DNA of 23,519 nt from an uncultured Lachnospiraceae bacterium (GTDB lineage Bacteria; Bacillota; Clostridia; Lachnospirales; Lachnospiraceae). Made by a program: the position numbers and the translations under genes. The stretch is from assembly GCA_910578605.1 (NCBI GenBank), contig CAJTQG010000020.1, positions 1-23,519 on the forward strand, read 5' to 3'. Every line of letters starts with the position of its first letter. The first letter of the stretch is position 1. The notes below the pieces were generated by a model. That model saw nothing but the letters and a program-made list of their open reading frames with translations. It did no database searches and was not told the origin of the DNA. Shown here piece after piece: positions 13,221 to 21,048 of this stretch.

Positions 13221-14504
13221 CTATGCATCCAACAATTTTTCCACAGAAACCAATTTCACACAAAGGATAAATACTTCTGCCGCCTTAGCCAACTCATCAG
13301 CAGACGGAAACGTTGGGGCAATACGGATATTGGAATCCATCGGATCTTTACCATATGGATAAGTAGCTCCTGCCGATGTCATTACTACACCAGCCTCTTT
13401 ACATTTTTCCACTACTTTTTTGGCACAGCCCTCCAACGTATTCAGAGAGATAAAATACCCTCCTTTTGGAACCGTCCATGTTGCAATCTGAAGCGGCGCC
13501 AATTCCTGTTCTAATCTGTCTAAAACTGTCTCAAACTTTGGACGAATAATATCCGCATGCTTCATCATATGTGCTTTTACCCCATCTGCATTTTGAAAAA
13601 ATCTTACGTGACGAAGCTGATTTACTTTATCATGTCCAATTGTTTGAATCGTAAGCTCCTTCTTAATCTCTTGAATATTTTCAACAGAAGAAATCAAAGC
13701 TGCAACACCGGAGCCAGGAAACGTTACTTTTGAGGTAGAGCAAAACTCATAATAAATATTAGGATTTCCAGCCTTCTCACATTCTGCTCCAAGATTTAAC
13801 AGTTCATCCTGATTGTCTGCATACAGATGATGAATGGCATATGCGTTATCCCAAAAAATACGAAAATCTTTAGCGGCAGGCTTTAGAGCAGCAAATCTTT
13901 TCACAACCTCATCGGAGTAAGTAACGCCTGTAGGGTTAGAATACTTTGGCACACACCAAATACCCTTAATGGCTTCATCCTTAGAAACTAACTCCTCCAC
14001 CATATCCATATCCGGTCCGTCCTCTTTCAAAGGAATGTTAATCATTTCTATATTAAATTGCTGTGTAATTGCAAAATGTCTGTCATACCCCGGAACAGGA
14101 CACAAAAATTTTACTTTATCCAGCTTGCACCACGGAGTACAGCCCTGAACCCCAAACAACATAGAACGAGCTACTGTATCATACATCACATTTAAGCTGG
14201 AATTTCCGTAGAGTATCATCTGTTCTGCTTTGTAACCCAACAACTCCACCAACAGCCTCTTCATCTCTGGTATTCCATCCATCACACCATAATTGCGCAC
14301 ATCCATTCCATTTTCACACTTATAATCAGAAGAGGATGCAAGCACATCCATCATAGGTAAAGTAATATCCAATTGCTCTTTTCCGGGCTTTCCTCTAGAC
14401 ATATCCAAATTTAATCCATAACCCTTAATCTCTTCATATTTCTTCACCAGTTCACTTTTTTCCTGCATCAATTGTTCCTTTGTCATGTCTTTGTAAGCAG
14501 TCAT
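13221..14504 (-). CDS. Aminotransferase class I/II, type Ic aspartate aminotransferase-like
   Basis: Pyridoxal-phosphate enzyme of 427 residues, probably moving amino groups between aspartate and 2-oxoglutarate. The N-terminal YGLNLDMSRGKPGKEQLDIT is typical of the type Ic aspartate aminotransferase group (the MocR-like aminotransferase family PF12897). Cofactor contacts are visible: GNSSLNVMYD for phosphate and ring stacking, KYSNPTG with the ring-binding Asn, FWDNAYAIHHL with Asp and Tyr, and EFCSTSKVTFPGSGVA with the Schiff-base Lys259. No DNA-binding domain is present. The start is the ATG seven bases after GGAGG; an upstream in-frame ATG is less likely. It stands between cinA and recA, which are neighbours in B. 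subtilis, so it is an insertion in the usual order. Substrate range is unproven. Confidence 0.88.
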   Translation of the reverse strand: MTAYKDMTKEQLMQEKSELVKKYEEIKGYGLNLDMSRGKPGKEQLDITLPMMDVLASSSDYKCENGMDVRNYGVMDGIPEMKRLLVELLGYKAEQMILYGNSSLNVMYDTVARSMLFGVQGCTPWCKLDKVKFLCPVPGYDRHFAITQQFNIEMINIPLKEDGPDMDMVEELVSKDEAIKGIWCVPKYSNPTGVTYSDEVVKRFAALKPAAKDFRIFWDNAYAIHHLYADNQDELLNLGAECEKAGNPNIYYEFCSTSKVTFPGSGVAALISSVENIQEIKKELTIQTIGHDKVNQLRHVRFFQNADGVKAHMMKHADIIRPKFETVLDRLEQELAPLQIATWTVPKGGYFISLNTLEGCAKKVVEKCKEAGVVMTSAGATYPYGKDPMDSNIRIAPTFPSADELAKAAEVFILCVKLVSVEKLLDA

Positions 14505-14538
14505 TTTCATTCCTCCTATTGAATTATAAATTTTATTT

Positions 14539-14581
14539 GTCATAAGGAGGGGCCTGGCAAGCTGGCAGGATTCCTTATGAC
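14539..14581. repeat. Long inverted repeat ahead of the aminotransferase gene
   Basis: GTCATAAGGA (14539-14548) and TCCTTATGAC (14572-14581) are perfect inverted 10-mers enclosing a GC-rich loop with CCTG/CAGG. On the minus strand it ends about 35 bp before the aminotransferase start, in the likely leader. It has no T-run on either side, so a simple terminator is unlikely. Confidence 0.5.
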
Positions 14582-14644
14582 CTACGTGTGCATCAGTTAA
14601 GAGTAAAATAGCTTTACCCCAACATGAATTAAATGATACGAGGC

Positions 14645-15139
14645 TTAAAAATTTTTTTGCCTCTCATTGATACATCTCCTTGCTAAATTTAATGCATTCT
14701 TTACAGTATCCTCCCGAATTTGGGAGCGATCCCCTTGAAACAAATACTTTTCAACTGTTACCTTATCTCTGTAACAGCAGGAAATGTAAACAAGCCCCAC
14801 TGGCTTTTTTTTCGTGCCGCCTCCGGGACCAGCAATTCCTGTCACCCCAATTCCCACATCGGTCTTCATTTTCCTGCAAATACCCTTTGCCATCTCCTTT
14901 GCAGTCTTTTTGCTCACTGCCCCATGATTTTTCAAAGTACTTTTCTTCACTCCAAGCAGCTTATGCTTGCAGGCATCGGAATAGGTTACTATACTGCCTG
15001 GAAAAACATCTGACACACCAGAAACGTTAACCAGCCTTGCTGCAATCATTCCACCAGTGCATGATTCCGCTGCTGACAAAGAAATCCCCTTTTTGATACA
15101 CAGCTCAACCAATTTTTCTTCTATTGTCAATTCTGGCAT
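14645..15139 (-). CDS. CinA C-terminal domain protein, nicotinamide-nucleotide amidase
   Basis: Predicted deamidase converting nicotinamide mononucleotide to nicotinate mononucleotide for NAD recycling. The 164 residues cover only the CinA C-terminal (PncC-like) domain: AESCTGGMIAARL with Ser26, the PGSIVTYSDACKHKLLGV segment, and GVTGIAGPGGGTKKKPVG. The N-terminal MoaB-like domain of full-length CinA (over 400 residues in B. subtilis) is absent. GGAGG six bases before the ATG sets the start; upstream ATG codons lack a ribosome site. It follows pgsA, as cinA does in B. subtilis. The stop codon lies in a small GAGGC/GCCTC stem. Confidence 0.87.
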   Translation of the reverse strand: MPELTIEEKLVELCIKKGISLSAAESCTGGMIAARLVNVSGVSDVFPGSIVTYSDACKHKLLGVKKSTLKNHGAVSKKTAKEMAKGICRKMKTDVGIGVTGIAGPGGGTKKKPVGLVYISCCYRDKVTVEKYLFQGDRSQIREDTVKNALNLARRCINERQKNF

Positions 15140-15195
15140 ATTCATCCTCCATTCTGGAAACATATTTTATTTAGAAGAACCCAAAAAGAACTCCC

Positions 15196-15210
15196 GAAAT
15201 ACAGTATTTC
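15196..15210. other. Palindrome between pgsA and the cinA-like gene
   Basis: GAAATAC-A-GTATTTC is a perfect 15-bp palindrome in the 104-bp gap. It does not match the LexA consensus. It may be an operator or a message hairpin. Confidence 0.3.
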
Positions 15211-15243
15211 TTGTAGAATAAAGGCACACTTCTTTTTTCAAGT

Positions 15244-15810
15244 TTACATTCCTCCCTCTAACATAACTCCTTTATTCTTATATAGATAATCAATTAAAGA
15301 AATAATTGTCAAAAGCAGAGAACCCCATTTAAAAAATTCCTGCAAAACAAAAAACAAATCTATACTGCCAATCATAAAGCACCAAGGCAAGAGCAGAAGC
15401 ACTATCATTACCATTTGAAAAGTGGTCTTTACTTTACCCCACATACTTGCCGCAATCACCACACCGCTGTCAGACGCAACCAACCGAAAACCACTAATAA
15501 TAAATTCACGGCTAATAATAATCAATACAAACCATGCTGGCAGCAACTCCATCTCCACAAAGCAAATGAGTGCTGCGCTGACTAGCAGCTTATCTGCCAG
15601 AGGATCCATAAATTTCCCGAAATTCGTCACAAGATTATATTTTCTTGCAATTTTTCCATCAAATAAATCCGTAAGACTTGCCACAATAAAAATAATAAGA
15701 GAACCGTATAGCCACCCTTCATTCCATGTAGCTTCACTTAAATATAAACACACTACAAAAAAAGGAATTAGTATTACTCGAAATAAAGTAAGCTTATTTG
15801 GTAAATTCAT
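15244..15810 (-). CDS. pgsA: CDP-diacylglycerol-glycerol-3-phosphate 3-phosphatidyltransferase
   Basis: Integral membrane enzyme that makes phosphatidylglycerophosphate, the committed step to phosphatidylglycerol and cardiolipin. The 188-residue protein has several membrane helices and the complete CDP-alcohol phosphotransferase motif D-x2-DG-x2-AR-x8-G-x3-D-x3-D, with Asp48, Asp51, Gly52, Ala55, Arg56, Gly65, Asp69 and Asp73 (TDLFDGKIAR through FGKFMDPLADK). The N-terminal MNLPNKLTLFRVILIP is typical. AAGGTGG six bases before the ATG is the ribosome site. It follows rimO and precedes the cinA-like gene, matching the pgsA-cinA-recA order known in Bacillus. Confidence 0.95.
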   Translation of the reverse strand: MNLPNKLTLFRVILIPFFVVCLYLSEATWNEGWLYGSLIIFIVASLTDLFDGKIARKYNLVTNFGKFMDPLADKLLVSAALICFVEMELLPAWFVLIIISREFIISGFRLVASDSGVVIAASMWGKVKTTFQMVMIVLLLLPWCFMIGSIDLFFVLQEFFKWGSLLLTIISLIDYLYKNKGVMLEGGM

Positions 15811-15888
15811 TTTATACCACCTTTCTTTTCCTACAATTACAGTTATCCATAGACACCGAAGACATCTATCAGCTATGCTACCTCCCTC

Positions 15889-17211
15889 TTACATCAATTC
15901 TCCAATCAGGTCATACTCACATGCTCCTGTAACCCTCACCCTCGCAAAATCACCTGACAAAAGTTCTTCATCTGTTGTAATAAAAATATTGCCGTCCACT
16001 CCTGGAGCATCCATGTAAGTGCGGCCAATATATGCATTTTCATCTGCAAGTTTACCTTCAATCAGCACAAGCATTTCTCTGCCAATACATCCTTGTGAAA
16101 AATCAAAGGCAATATCTTGCTGCAGCTCCATAGCCTCACTGCGTCTGCGTTCCTTCACTTTCTCCTCAATCTGATTGGGCATGTCTGCCGCTGGTGTATC
16201 TTCCTCCTGGGAATAGGTAAAAACTCCAAGGCGCTCAAATTCTATCTCATCTATGAATTCCATCAATTCCTGGTGATCCTGCTGGGTTTCCCCTGGAAAT
16301 CCACTAATTAATGTGGTTCGCAAAACAATATCTGGTATTTCCTCCCGAAGCATTTTTATTTTTTCTTTTAACTCTTGCTTTGTCGTTCTTCTTCCCATTC
16401 TCTTTAACACTGCATCACTGGCATGCTGAATAGGAATATCAAGATAATGACAGATTTTCTTTTCTTCCTTGAGTACCTGTACTAGTTCCTGTGTAATCTC
16501 CTCCGGATAACAGTACAAAATCCGAATCCACACAATTCCCTCAATCTGGCATAAACGCCTTAACAAGCGAGGAAGGTATTTTTCCCCATACAAATCCACT
16601 CCGTAGAGAGTAGTCTCCTGAGCTACTAAAATCAATTCCCTTACACCCTTTTTTACTAGCTCCTGTGCCTGCTCTACCAATTCCTCCATCTCTACAGAGC
16701 GATATTTCCCCCGTATTTTTGGAATAATACAATAAGTACAGCACTTATCACATCCTTCTGCGATTTTTAAATAGGCAAAATAGCCTCCCGTAGTCAAAAT
16801 TCTTTCTTTAACTGCACTTAATTTACCCTCCAGGGAAAATGTTTCCTCCGGCTTTTTTCCTTCCAGAACACACTGTACAGCCCATGTTATTTTTTCGTAA
16901 TCCGCCGTACCAAGCAAAGCGTCCACCTCAGGAATTTCTTTTAATATTTCCTGTTGATACCGCTGTGCCAGACATCCGGTTACAATCAACGCTTTACATA
17001 TGCCCTTTGTTCTGTACTCTGCCATCTGCAAAATAGTGTTGATACTTTCCTCCTTTGCATCATGGATAAAACAGCAGGTGTTAATAATGATTACATCTGC
17101 CTCCTGCTCTTCATCTGTAAAGGTAAAGCCTTTTTTATATAACAGACCAAGCATTGCCTCTGTGTCTGCCAGATTTTTGTCACAACCAAGAGATACAAAT
17201 AATATTTTCAA
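15889..17211 (-). CDS. rimO: Ribosomal protein uS12 methylthiotransferase
   Basis: Radical SAM enzyme that methylthiolates an aspartate of ribosomal protein S12. From my start it has 440 residues. The N-terminal MTTase domain has its three cluster cysteines Cys10 (VSLGCDKN), Cys46 (NTCCFIHDA) and Cys80 (VTGCLAQRY). The radical SAM motif CxxxCxxC is Cys154, Cys158 and Cys161 in EGCDKCCTYCIIPKIRG, and a TRAM domain ends the protein. SLGCDKN and CCTYCIIP distinguish it from MiaB. Translation most likely starts at the TTG that gives MKILFVSLGCDKN, six bases after AAGGAG. The next upstream possibility, another TTG at 17235, has no good site. It begins just after the GH13 gene, so both are probably in one transcript. 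Confidence 0.94.
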   Translation of the reverse strand: MKILFVSLGCDKNLADTEAMLGLLYKKGFTFTDEEQEADVIIINTCCFIHDAKEESINTILQMAEYRTKGICKALIVTGCLAQRYQQEILKEIPEVDALLGTADYEKITWAVQCVLEGKKPEETFSLEGKLSAVKERILTTGGYFAYLKIAEGCDKCCTYCIIPKIRGKYRSVEMEELVEQAQELVKKGVRELILVAQETTLYGVDLYGEKYLPRLLRRLCQIEGIVWIRILYCYPEEITQELVQVLKEEKKICHYLDIPIQHASDAVLKRMGRRTTKQELKEKIKMLREEIPDIVLRTTLISGFPGETQQDHQELMEFIDEIEFERLGVFTYSQEEDTPAADMPNQIEEKVKERRRSEAMELQQDIAFDFSQGCIGREMLVLIEGKLADENAYIGRTYMDAPGVDGNIFITTDEELLSGDFARVRVTGACEYDLIGELM

Positions 17212-17239
17212 TCTATGCTCCTTTGTCTTCCACAATACC

Positions 17240-18550
17240 CTAATTTTTCTTTAAGTAATACACACTATATGGTGCCATAGTAAACTCACCGTTTACTGTA
17301 TACTCTTCTTCTCCAAGCAGATCCTTCATCTGACCATACTGCTGAGAAAAATGAGCCGTGTAGGAATCTGCTGATGCATTGATGGCTACTAACATTGTAT
17401 CTGTCTCGGTTCTTCTCTCAAACATATATTGGTGATTTGTCAAATGCACCATCTCATATCCACCATACACAAGGGCCTCCTGCTGTTTATGAATCCCAGC
17501 CATGCATGCTATTTTTTCCGTCAGTTGGTTCCACTCTGGCTGTGCAAAGGAAGGCCTTAAATTCCAATCACTTCCCTGTTCCTTTTTCCCTAATGCCCCC
17601 CACTCACTGCCATAGTATATACATGGGATTCCCGGCATAGACATAAGCAGTCCATAAATAGGAACGAGATGCTTATCATTTTCCAACTGCGAAGCAATAC
17701 GAGATACATCATGATTATCTACAAAACAAAGAAGATGCTTTCCCCGATACAAACACCAGTTATCTTTTCCAAATTGTCTGTGTATACTGTGGGCAATCTC
17801 AAACATATTCATACTGTTAAAGCTTGAATATAAACCTTTATAGCACTCATAATTCGTTACACTGTGAAGCATTCCCTCCTGGGTAAGAATATTGTAGTCC
17901 CCATGAAGCATCTCACCCACAAGAAAAAACTCTTGCTTCAGATTATCACAGTGTCCCCGAAGCCTGCGGATAAAATCATGGTCTAAGCTGTATGCCACAT
18001 CTAAACGAATTCCATCAATGTCCCACAATACAATCCACTGCTTCACGCAATCTAAAAGGTACTCTACCACCTGAGGATTTTTTAAATTCAGCTTTACCAG
18101 CTCAAAATGGCCTTCCCAGCCTTCATACCAAAATCCGTCCTGATAACAGCTGTCCCCGTCAAAATTAATGTAAAACCAATCTTTATATGGGGAATCCCAC
18201 TTCTTTTCCTTCACATCCAAAAATGCAAAGAAATTTCTGCCCACATGATTAAACACACCGTCCAGCACTACCTTAATTTGATGGCTGTGCAAATCCTCCA
18301 CAACCTCCTTAAATGCTTGGTTGTCTCCGAGACGTGAATCTATCTTCAAAAAATCTCTTGTGTCATATCCATGATGATCACTCTCAAATATAGGTGAAAA
18401 ATATACAGCCGATATTCCTAATTTTTCTAAATGCTCTGACCAATCCTTCACCTTCTCAATACGGTTTTTCACAACCTCATCCTGGTCTATAGGCGCACCA
18501 CAAAAGCCTAATGGATATATTTGATAAAATACTGCTTCTTCATACCACAT
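17240..18550 (-). CDS. GH13 alpha-amylase-family glycoside hydrolase
   Basis: Predicted cytoplasmic alpha-glucan hydrolase of 436 residues. It has only the (beta/alpha)8 barrel and a short C-terminal beta domain, without a signal peptide or a neopullulanase-type N-terminal domain. GH13 conserved regions are visible: DGVFNHVG (97-104), GIRLDVAY with nucleophile Asp184, LVGEML with acid/base Glu213, and FVDNHDVSR with Asp281. These are all the catalytic residues. The substrate is probably maltodextrins or glycogen fragments, fitting glgA further right, but this is inference. The ATG follows GAGGA that overlaps the rpoZ stop region, with seven bases between genes, so it is co-transcribed with rpoZ and rimO. 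An amylase is unexpected in this housekeeping operon. Confidence 0.9.
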   Translation of the reverse strand: MWYEEAVFYQIYPLGFCGAPIDQDEVVKNRIEKVKDWSEHLEKLGISAVYFSPIFESDHHGYDTRDFLKIDSRLGDNQAFKEVVEDLHSHQIKVVLDGVFNHVGRNFFAFLDVKEKKWDSPYKDWFYINFDGDSCYQDGFWYEGWEGHFELVKLNLKNPQVVEYLLDCVKQWIVLWDIDGIRLDVAYSLDHDFIRRLRGHCDNLKQEFFLVGEMLHGDYNILTQEGMLHSVTNYECYKGLYSSFNSMNMFEIAHSIHRQFGKDNWCLYRGKHLLCFVDNHDVSRIASQLENDKHLVPIYGLLMSMPGIPCIYYGSEWGALGKKEQGSDWNLRPSFAQPEWNQLTEKIACMAGIHKQQEALVYGGYEMVHLTNHQYMFERRTETDTMLVAINASADSYTAHFSQQYGQMKDLLGEEEYTVNGEFTMAPYSVYYLKKN

Positions 18551-18556
18551 TGTTTC

Positions 18557-19048
18557 TTATTCCTCTTCTCCGTTATCTTCTTCTAAATCCTCTTGCTCTA
18601 TCTCCTCTGTCTCCTCCATCTCATCGTACTCTTCTTCCCCTATCTCTTCCTCCTGAGAAAATCCCATTTGGGCTGCCTGGGCTGCTCTTGCCGCTTCCTG
18701 GGCTGCCCTTTCTGCCTCCTCCTCTGCTCTTCTTGCCGCTTCTCTCTCTGCAATTCTAGCAGCAGTAACGGCATTAATCGCCTCTCTCTCTGCATTGAGC
18801 TTTACAATCTCCTCTGCCTCCTCCTCACTGATAATTTTTACATTGCTGCCATAAAGCTCCTCCACTGCCATGGACAAAGGCTTTTTTCCAACCTTTTCTG
18901 TTGTGCGTTTCTCATTGGAAATAATCTGCCTTGCCCTTTTTGCAGTTGCCATCACGATGGAATAACGGCTTTGCACTAACGGCTGTTCCCCCACTTCTAC
19001 CTCACTATTTACGATTTCCATTAAATCTGTATAAGATGGATGCAACAT
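18557..19048 (-). CDS. rpoZ: RNA polymerase omega subunit, extended form
   Basis: Small subunit that helps RNA polymerase assembly. The N-terminal 85 residues match omega: MLHPSYTDLMEIV, then QSRYSIVMATAKRARQI (27-42) and KPLSMAVEELYGSNVKI. Residues about 84-128 form a charged Ala/Glu/Arg-rich predicted helix, and 131-163 is a highly acidic tail with 21 Glu or Asp in 33 residues. Ordinary omega is about 70-105 residues, so this carries a roughly 60-80-residue extension. The order yicC-remA-gmk-rpoZ confirms the identity. AGGAG overlaps the end of gmk only four bases away, so the genes are translationally linked. Confidence 0.93.
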   Translation of the reverse strand: MLHPSYTDLMEIVNSEVEVGEQPLVQSRYSIVMATAKRARQIISNEKRTTEKVGKKPLSMAVEELYGSNVKIISEEEAEEIVKLNAEREAINAVTAARIAEREAARRAEEEAERAAQEAARAAQAAQMGFSQEEEIGEEEYDEMEETEEIEQEDLEEDNGEEE

Positions 19049-19051
19049 ATT

Positions 19052-19687
19052 TTATTCTCCTTTCACAAAGCCTTGCAGCTCTTGTCTCATATTTTCTATT
19101 AGATTTTTATTGTTAAGTGTGAGATTGTGCTGTGCCTGAATCACCTGATGCAGCTTTTCTACACTTTCCTCCAAATTATCATTAATTAATATATAATCAT
19201 ATTCCTCAATATAGGCAGACTCCTGAACAGCCCTGTTCAGCCTAGCCTCAATCACCTCTTCACTTTCCGTCCCTCTTCCTACAAGACGGCTCTTTAATTC
19301 CTTAGCACTTGGTGCTAAAACAAAAATCAGCAAAACCTCAGGATACTGTTTTTTGATTTTTAAGGCCCCTTGAATCTCTATTTCCAATATAACATCTTTT
19401 CCTGCCTGGCGCTGGCCCTCCACGTATTCCTTCGGCGTACCGTAATAATTATCAACATATCTGGCATATTCAATCAACTGATTCCCAGCAATCATATTTT
19501 CAAATTCTTTCACTGTCTTAAAAAAATATTCTCTGCCGTCCTGCTCCCCCTCCCTTGGATTTCTAGTAGTTGCTGAGATGGACAGAGCATAACAGTCATA
19601 CTGTCTAATCAGTTCTTTCATCAATGTACCTTTTCCTGCTCCAGAAAATCCTGATACCACAATTAAATTTCCTTTTTGTTCTTCCAT
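19052..19687 (-). CDS. gmk: Guanylate kinase
   Basis: Phosphorylates GMP to GDP with ATP, essential for GTP supply. The 211 residues show the P-loop SGFSGAGKGT (about 12-21), the GMP-binding SISATTRNPREGEQDGREYFF, EYARYVDNYYGTP, and EIEIQGALKIKKQYP, and the LID arginines in LVGRGTESEEVIEARL. The ATG overlaps the remA stop as TAATG, so translation is coupled; rpoZ follows after three bases. The last 20 or so residues extend slightly past the usual end. Confidence 0.96.
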   Translation of the reverse strand: MEEQKGNLIVVSGFSGAGKGTLMKELIRQYDCYALSISATTRNPREGEQDGREYFFKTVKEFENMIAGNQLIEYARYVDNYYGTPKEYVEGQRQAGKDVILEIEIQGALKIKKQYPEVLLIFVLAPSAKELKSRLVGRGTESEEVIEARLNRAVQESAYIEEYDYILINDNLEESVEKLHQVIQAQHNLTLNNKNLIENMRQELQGFVKGE

Positions 19688-19953
19688 TACTGATCCCCGC
19701 CTTCCTTTTCCTGCTCGTATTCTGAATATCTTGCAGCAATGGTTTCCGGCAGCAGGGCGCTAAGTATAAAATGACCGCTGTCCGTTGTAATCACTGCTCT
19801 TGTCTTTCTTCCCTGAGTGGCATCAATAGCTGTTCCATTATCCTTTGCCCCCTGCACCAACCGTTTAATCGGTGCGGAATCCGGACTGATGATGGATACA
19901 ATCTTGTCAGAGTTGACAATATTGCCATATCCAATATTAAGTAATTTCCCCAT
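19687..19953 (-). CDS. remA: RemA-family DNA-binding regulator (DUF370)
   Basis: In B. subtilis RemA is a transcription activator of biofilm matrix and osmoprotection genes, forming ring-shaped oligomers that bind DNA. This 88-residue protein aligns by eye along its full length: LLNIGYGNIVNSDKIVSIISPDSAPIKR, then ATQGRKTRAVITTDSGH and ILSALLPETIAAR. The genomic position between yicC and gmk is the same as in Bacillus. AGGAG overlapping the yicC stop provides the ribosome site, and its own stop overlaps the gmk start by one base. What it regulates in this organism is unknown. Confidence 0.94.
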   Translation of the reverse strand: MGKLLNIGYGNIVNSDKIVSIISPDSAPIKRLVQGAKDNGTAIDATQGRKTRAVITTDSGHFILSALLPETIAARYSEYEQEKEGGDQ

Positions 19954-19962
19954 ATTGGTCTC

Positions 19963-20841
19963 CTATTCAATATTTTGAACCTGTTCTCTAATTTTTTCTA
20001 TATCTGTCTTTAATTCAATGGCACAATTGGTTATTTTTATATCTCCGATTTTAGATAATATGGTATTAGTCTCCCTGTTCATCTCCTGAGAAATAAAATC
20101 CAGCTTTCTTCCAATTTCGCCGCCTTCTAGCAGCGCTTTTTTCATAGTATCCATATGACTCTTTAAGCGCACTACCTCCTCGTCCACGCACAGCTTATCC
20201 GCAATTAAGGCAACTTCTGTCAGAATTCTGTTCTCATCTATCTGTGTATTCTCCAAAAGTTCTTTTACTTTTTCTTCTAAACGTTCTCTGTAATCCTTTA
20301 TAATTTCCGGAAAATGTTGTTCTATAAAATCTGCCTTTTCCTTCATTTCCTCTAATTTTACCAGTAAATCTTTTTTTAAATTTTCCCCCTCCTCTTTTCT
20401 GGATTCTACAAACTTCTCCCCAGCTATGGAAAGTGCCTTTCTAATTGCCATCCAGAGCTGCTGCTCATCCTCTGCTCCCTCCTCTAAGGTAATCACCTCG
20501 GGAAAGCGAGCCAACTTAATTGTATTCACATTATTTTCAATAGAAAATTCATCTGCCATTTTTGTCAGAATCTCATAGTATTCCTTTGCCACAGAAGAAT
20601 TGTACTGAATGCTCACTTGATTCTGGGTTAAACTATCGTATGTAATAAATACATCTAATTTTCCACGCTGTGCATACTTTTTCAATTCACTTCTAATTTG
20701 TCCGTCAAAGGAACTACATTTCTTTGGCATACGGATTCCCAAATCCAGATACCGGTGATTCACGGATTTCATCTCAATGCAAATTCTGTAGCTCTCATCC
20801 GCATATTCTCCCCGCCCAAAACCGGTCATACTTTTAATCAT
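19963..20841 (-). CDS. YicC/YloC-family endoribonuclease
   Basis: Member of the YicC family, reported as an endoribonuclease acting on RNA in E. coli; the B. subtilis relative is YloC. The 292 residues begin with MIKSMTGFGRGE, the hallmark N-terminus, followed by EMKSVNHRYLDLGIRMP of the YicC-N domain. The C-terminal domain holds DENRILTEVALIADKLCVDEEVVRLKSH in its conserved order and ends GRKLDFISQEMNRETNTILSK. I use the ATG behind GGAG; a start nine codons earlier is unlikely. It leads the remA-gmk-rpoZ cluster from a strong promoter. Confidence 0.94.
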   Translation of the reverse strand: MIKSMTGFGRGEYADESYRICIEMKSVNHRYLDLGIRMPKKCSSFDGQIRSELKKYAQRGKLDVFITYDSLTQNQVSIQYNSSVAKEYYEILTKMADEFSIENNVNTIKLARFPEVITLEEGAEDEQQLWMAIRKALSIAGEKFVESRKEEGENLKKDLLVKLEEMKEKADFIEQHFPEIIKDYRERLEEKVKELLENTQIDENRILTEVALIADKLCVDEEVVRLKSHMDTMKKALLEGGEIGRKLDFISQEMNRETNTILSKIGDIKITNCAIELKTDIEKIREQVQNIE

Positions 20842-20903
20842 ACTATCTCCATTTCTTAAAACATACATATCACAAGCAAAATTACAAAGTTTTACAAATG
20901 AAT

Positions 20904-20932
20904 ATTATAGTGCAACTTTAGCAAGTAGTCAA
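20904..20932 (-). promoter_or_regulatory. Promoter of the yicC-remA-gmk-rpoZ operon
   Basis: On the minus strand TTGACT (20932-20927), a 17-bp spacer and TATAAT (20909-20904) are near consensus. Expected transcription start is near 20897, giving a leader of about 55 nt. Confidence 0.8.
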
Positions 20933-20944
20933 GGTTTGTTTTTT

Positions 20945-20956
20945 ACCCAAGTGGGT
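20945..20956. promoter_or_regulatory. Small inverted repeat upstream of the yicC promoter
   Basis: ACCCA-AG-TGGGT lies about 12 bp upstream of the -35 box. It could be an activator or repressor half-site pair, or simply chance. Confidence 0.3.
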
Positions 20957-20980
20957 GAAATGACTGGGAATCATAACACT

Positions 20981-21017
20981 AAAAAAGGTTAGAATGAAAA
21001 TCCATTCCAACCTTTTT
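20981..21017 (-). terminator. Terminator of glgA
   Basis: GGTTGGAATG (minus 21012-21003) pairs with CATTCTAACC (20996-20987) through one G-U pair, followed by six T. The plus strand also ends in TTTTT, so it can work in both directions. It lies 36 bp beyond the glgA stop. Confidence 0.85.
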
Positions 21018-21048
21018 CTTACATTATGAAAAAAATCATTTTTGATAT

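Noticed and set aside
14639..14663. GAGGC/GCCTC stem as the terminator of the cinA-like gene
   Set aside because: Only five pairs, a long A/T loop, and no T-run after the stem on the minus strand.
15422..16018. Long plus-strand open frame of 198 codons
   Set aside because: It runs antisense through pgsA and the end of rimO, both clear genes; it has no recognisable domain or ribosome site.
18511..18979. Leucine/cysteine-rich plus-strand frames
   Set aside because: They are antisense images of the Glu/Ala-rich rpoZ tail and have no family features.
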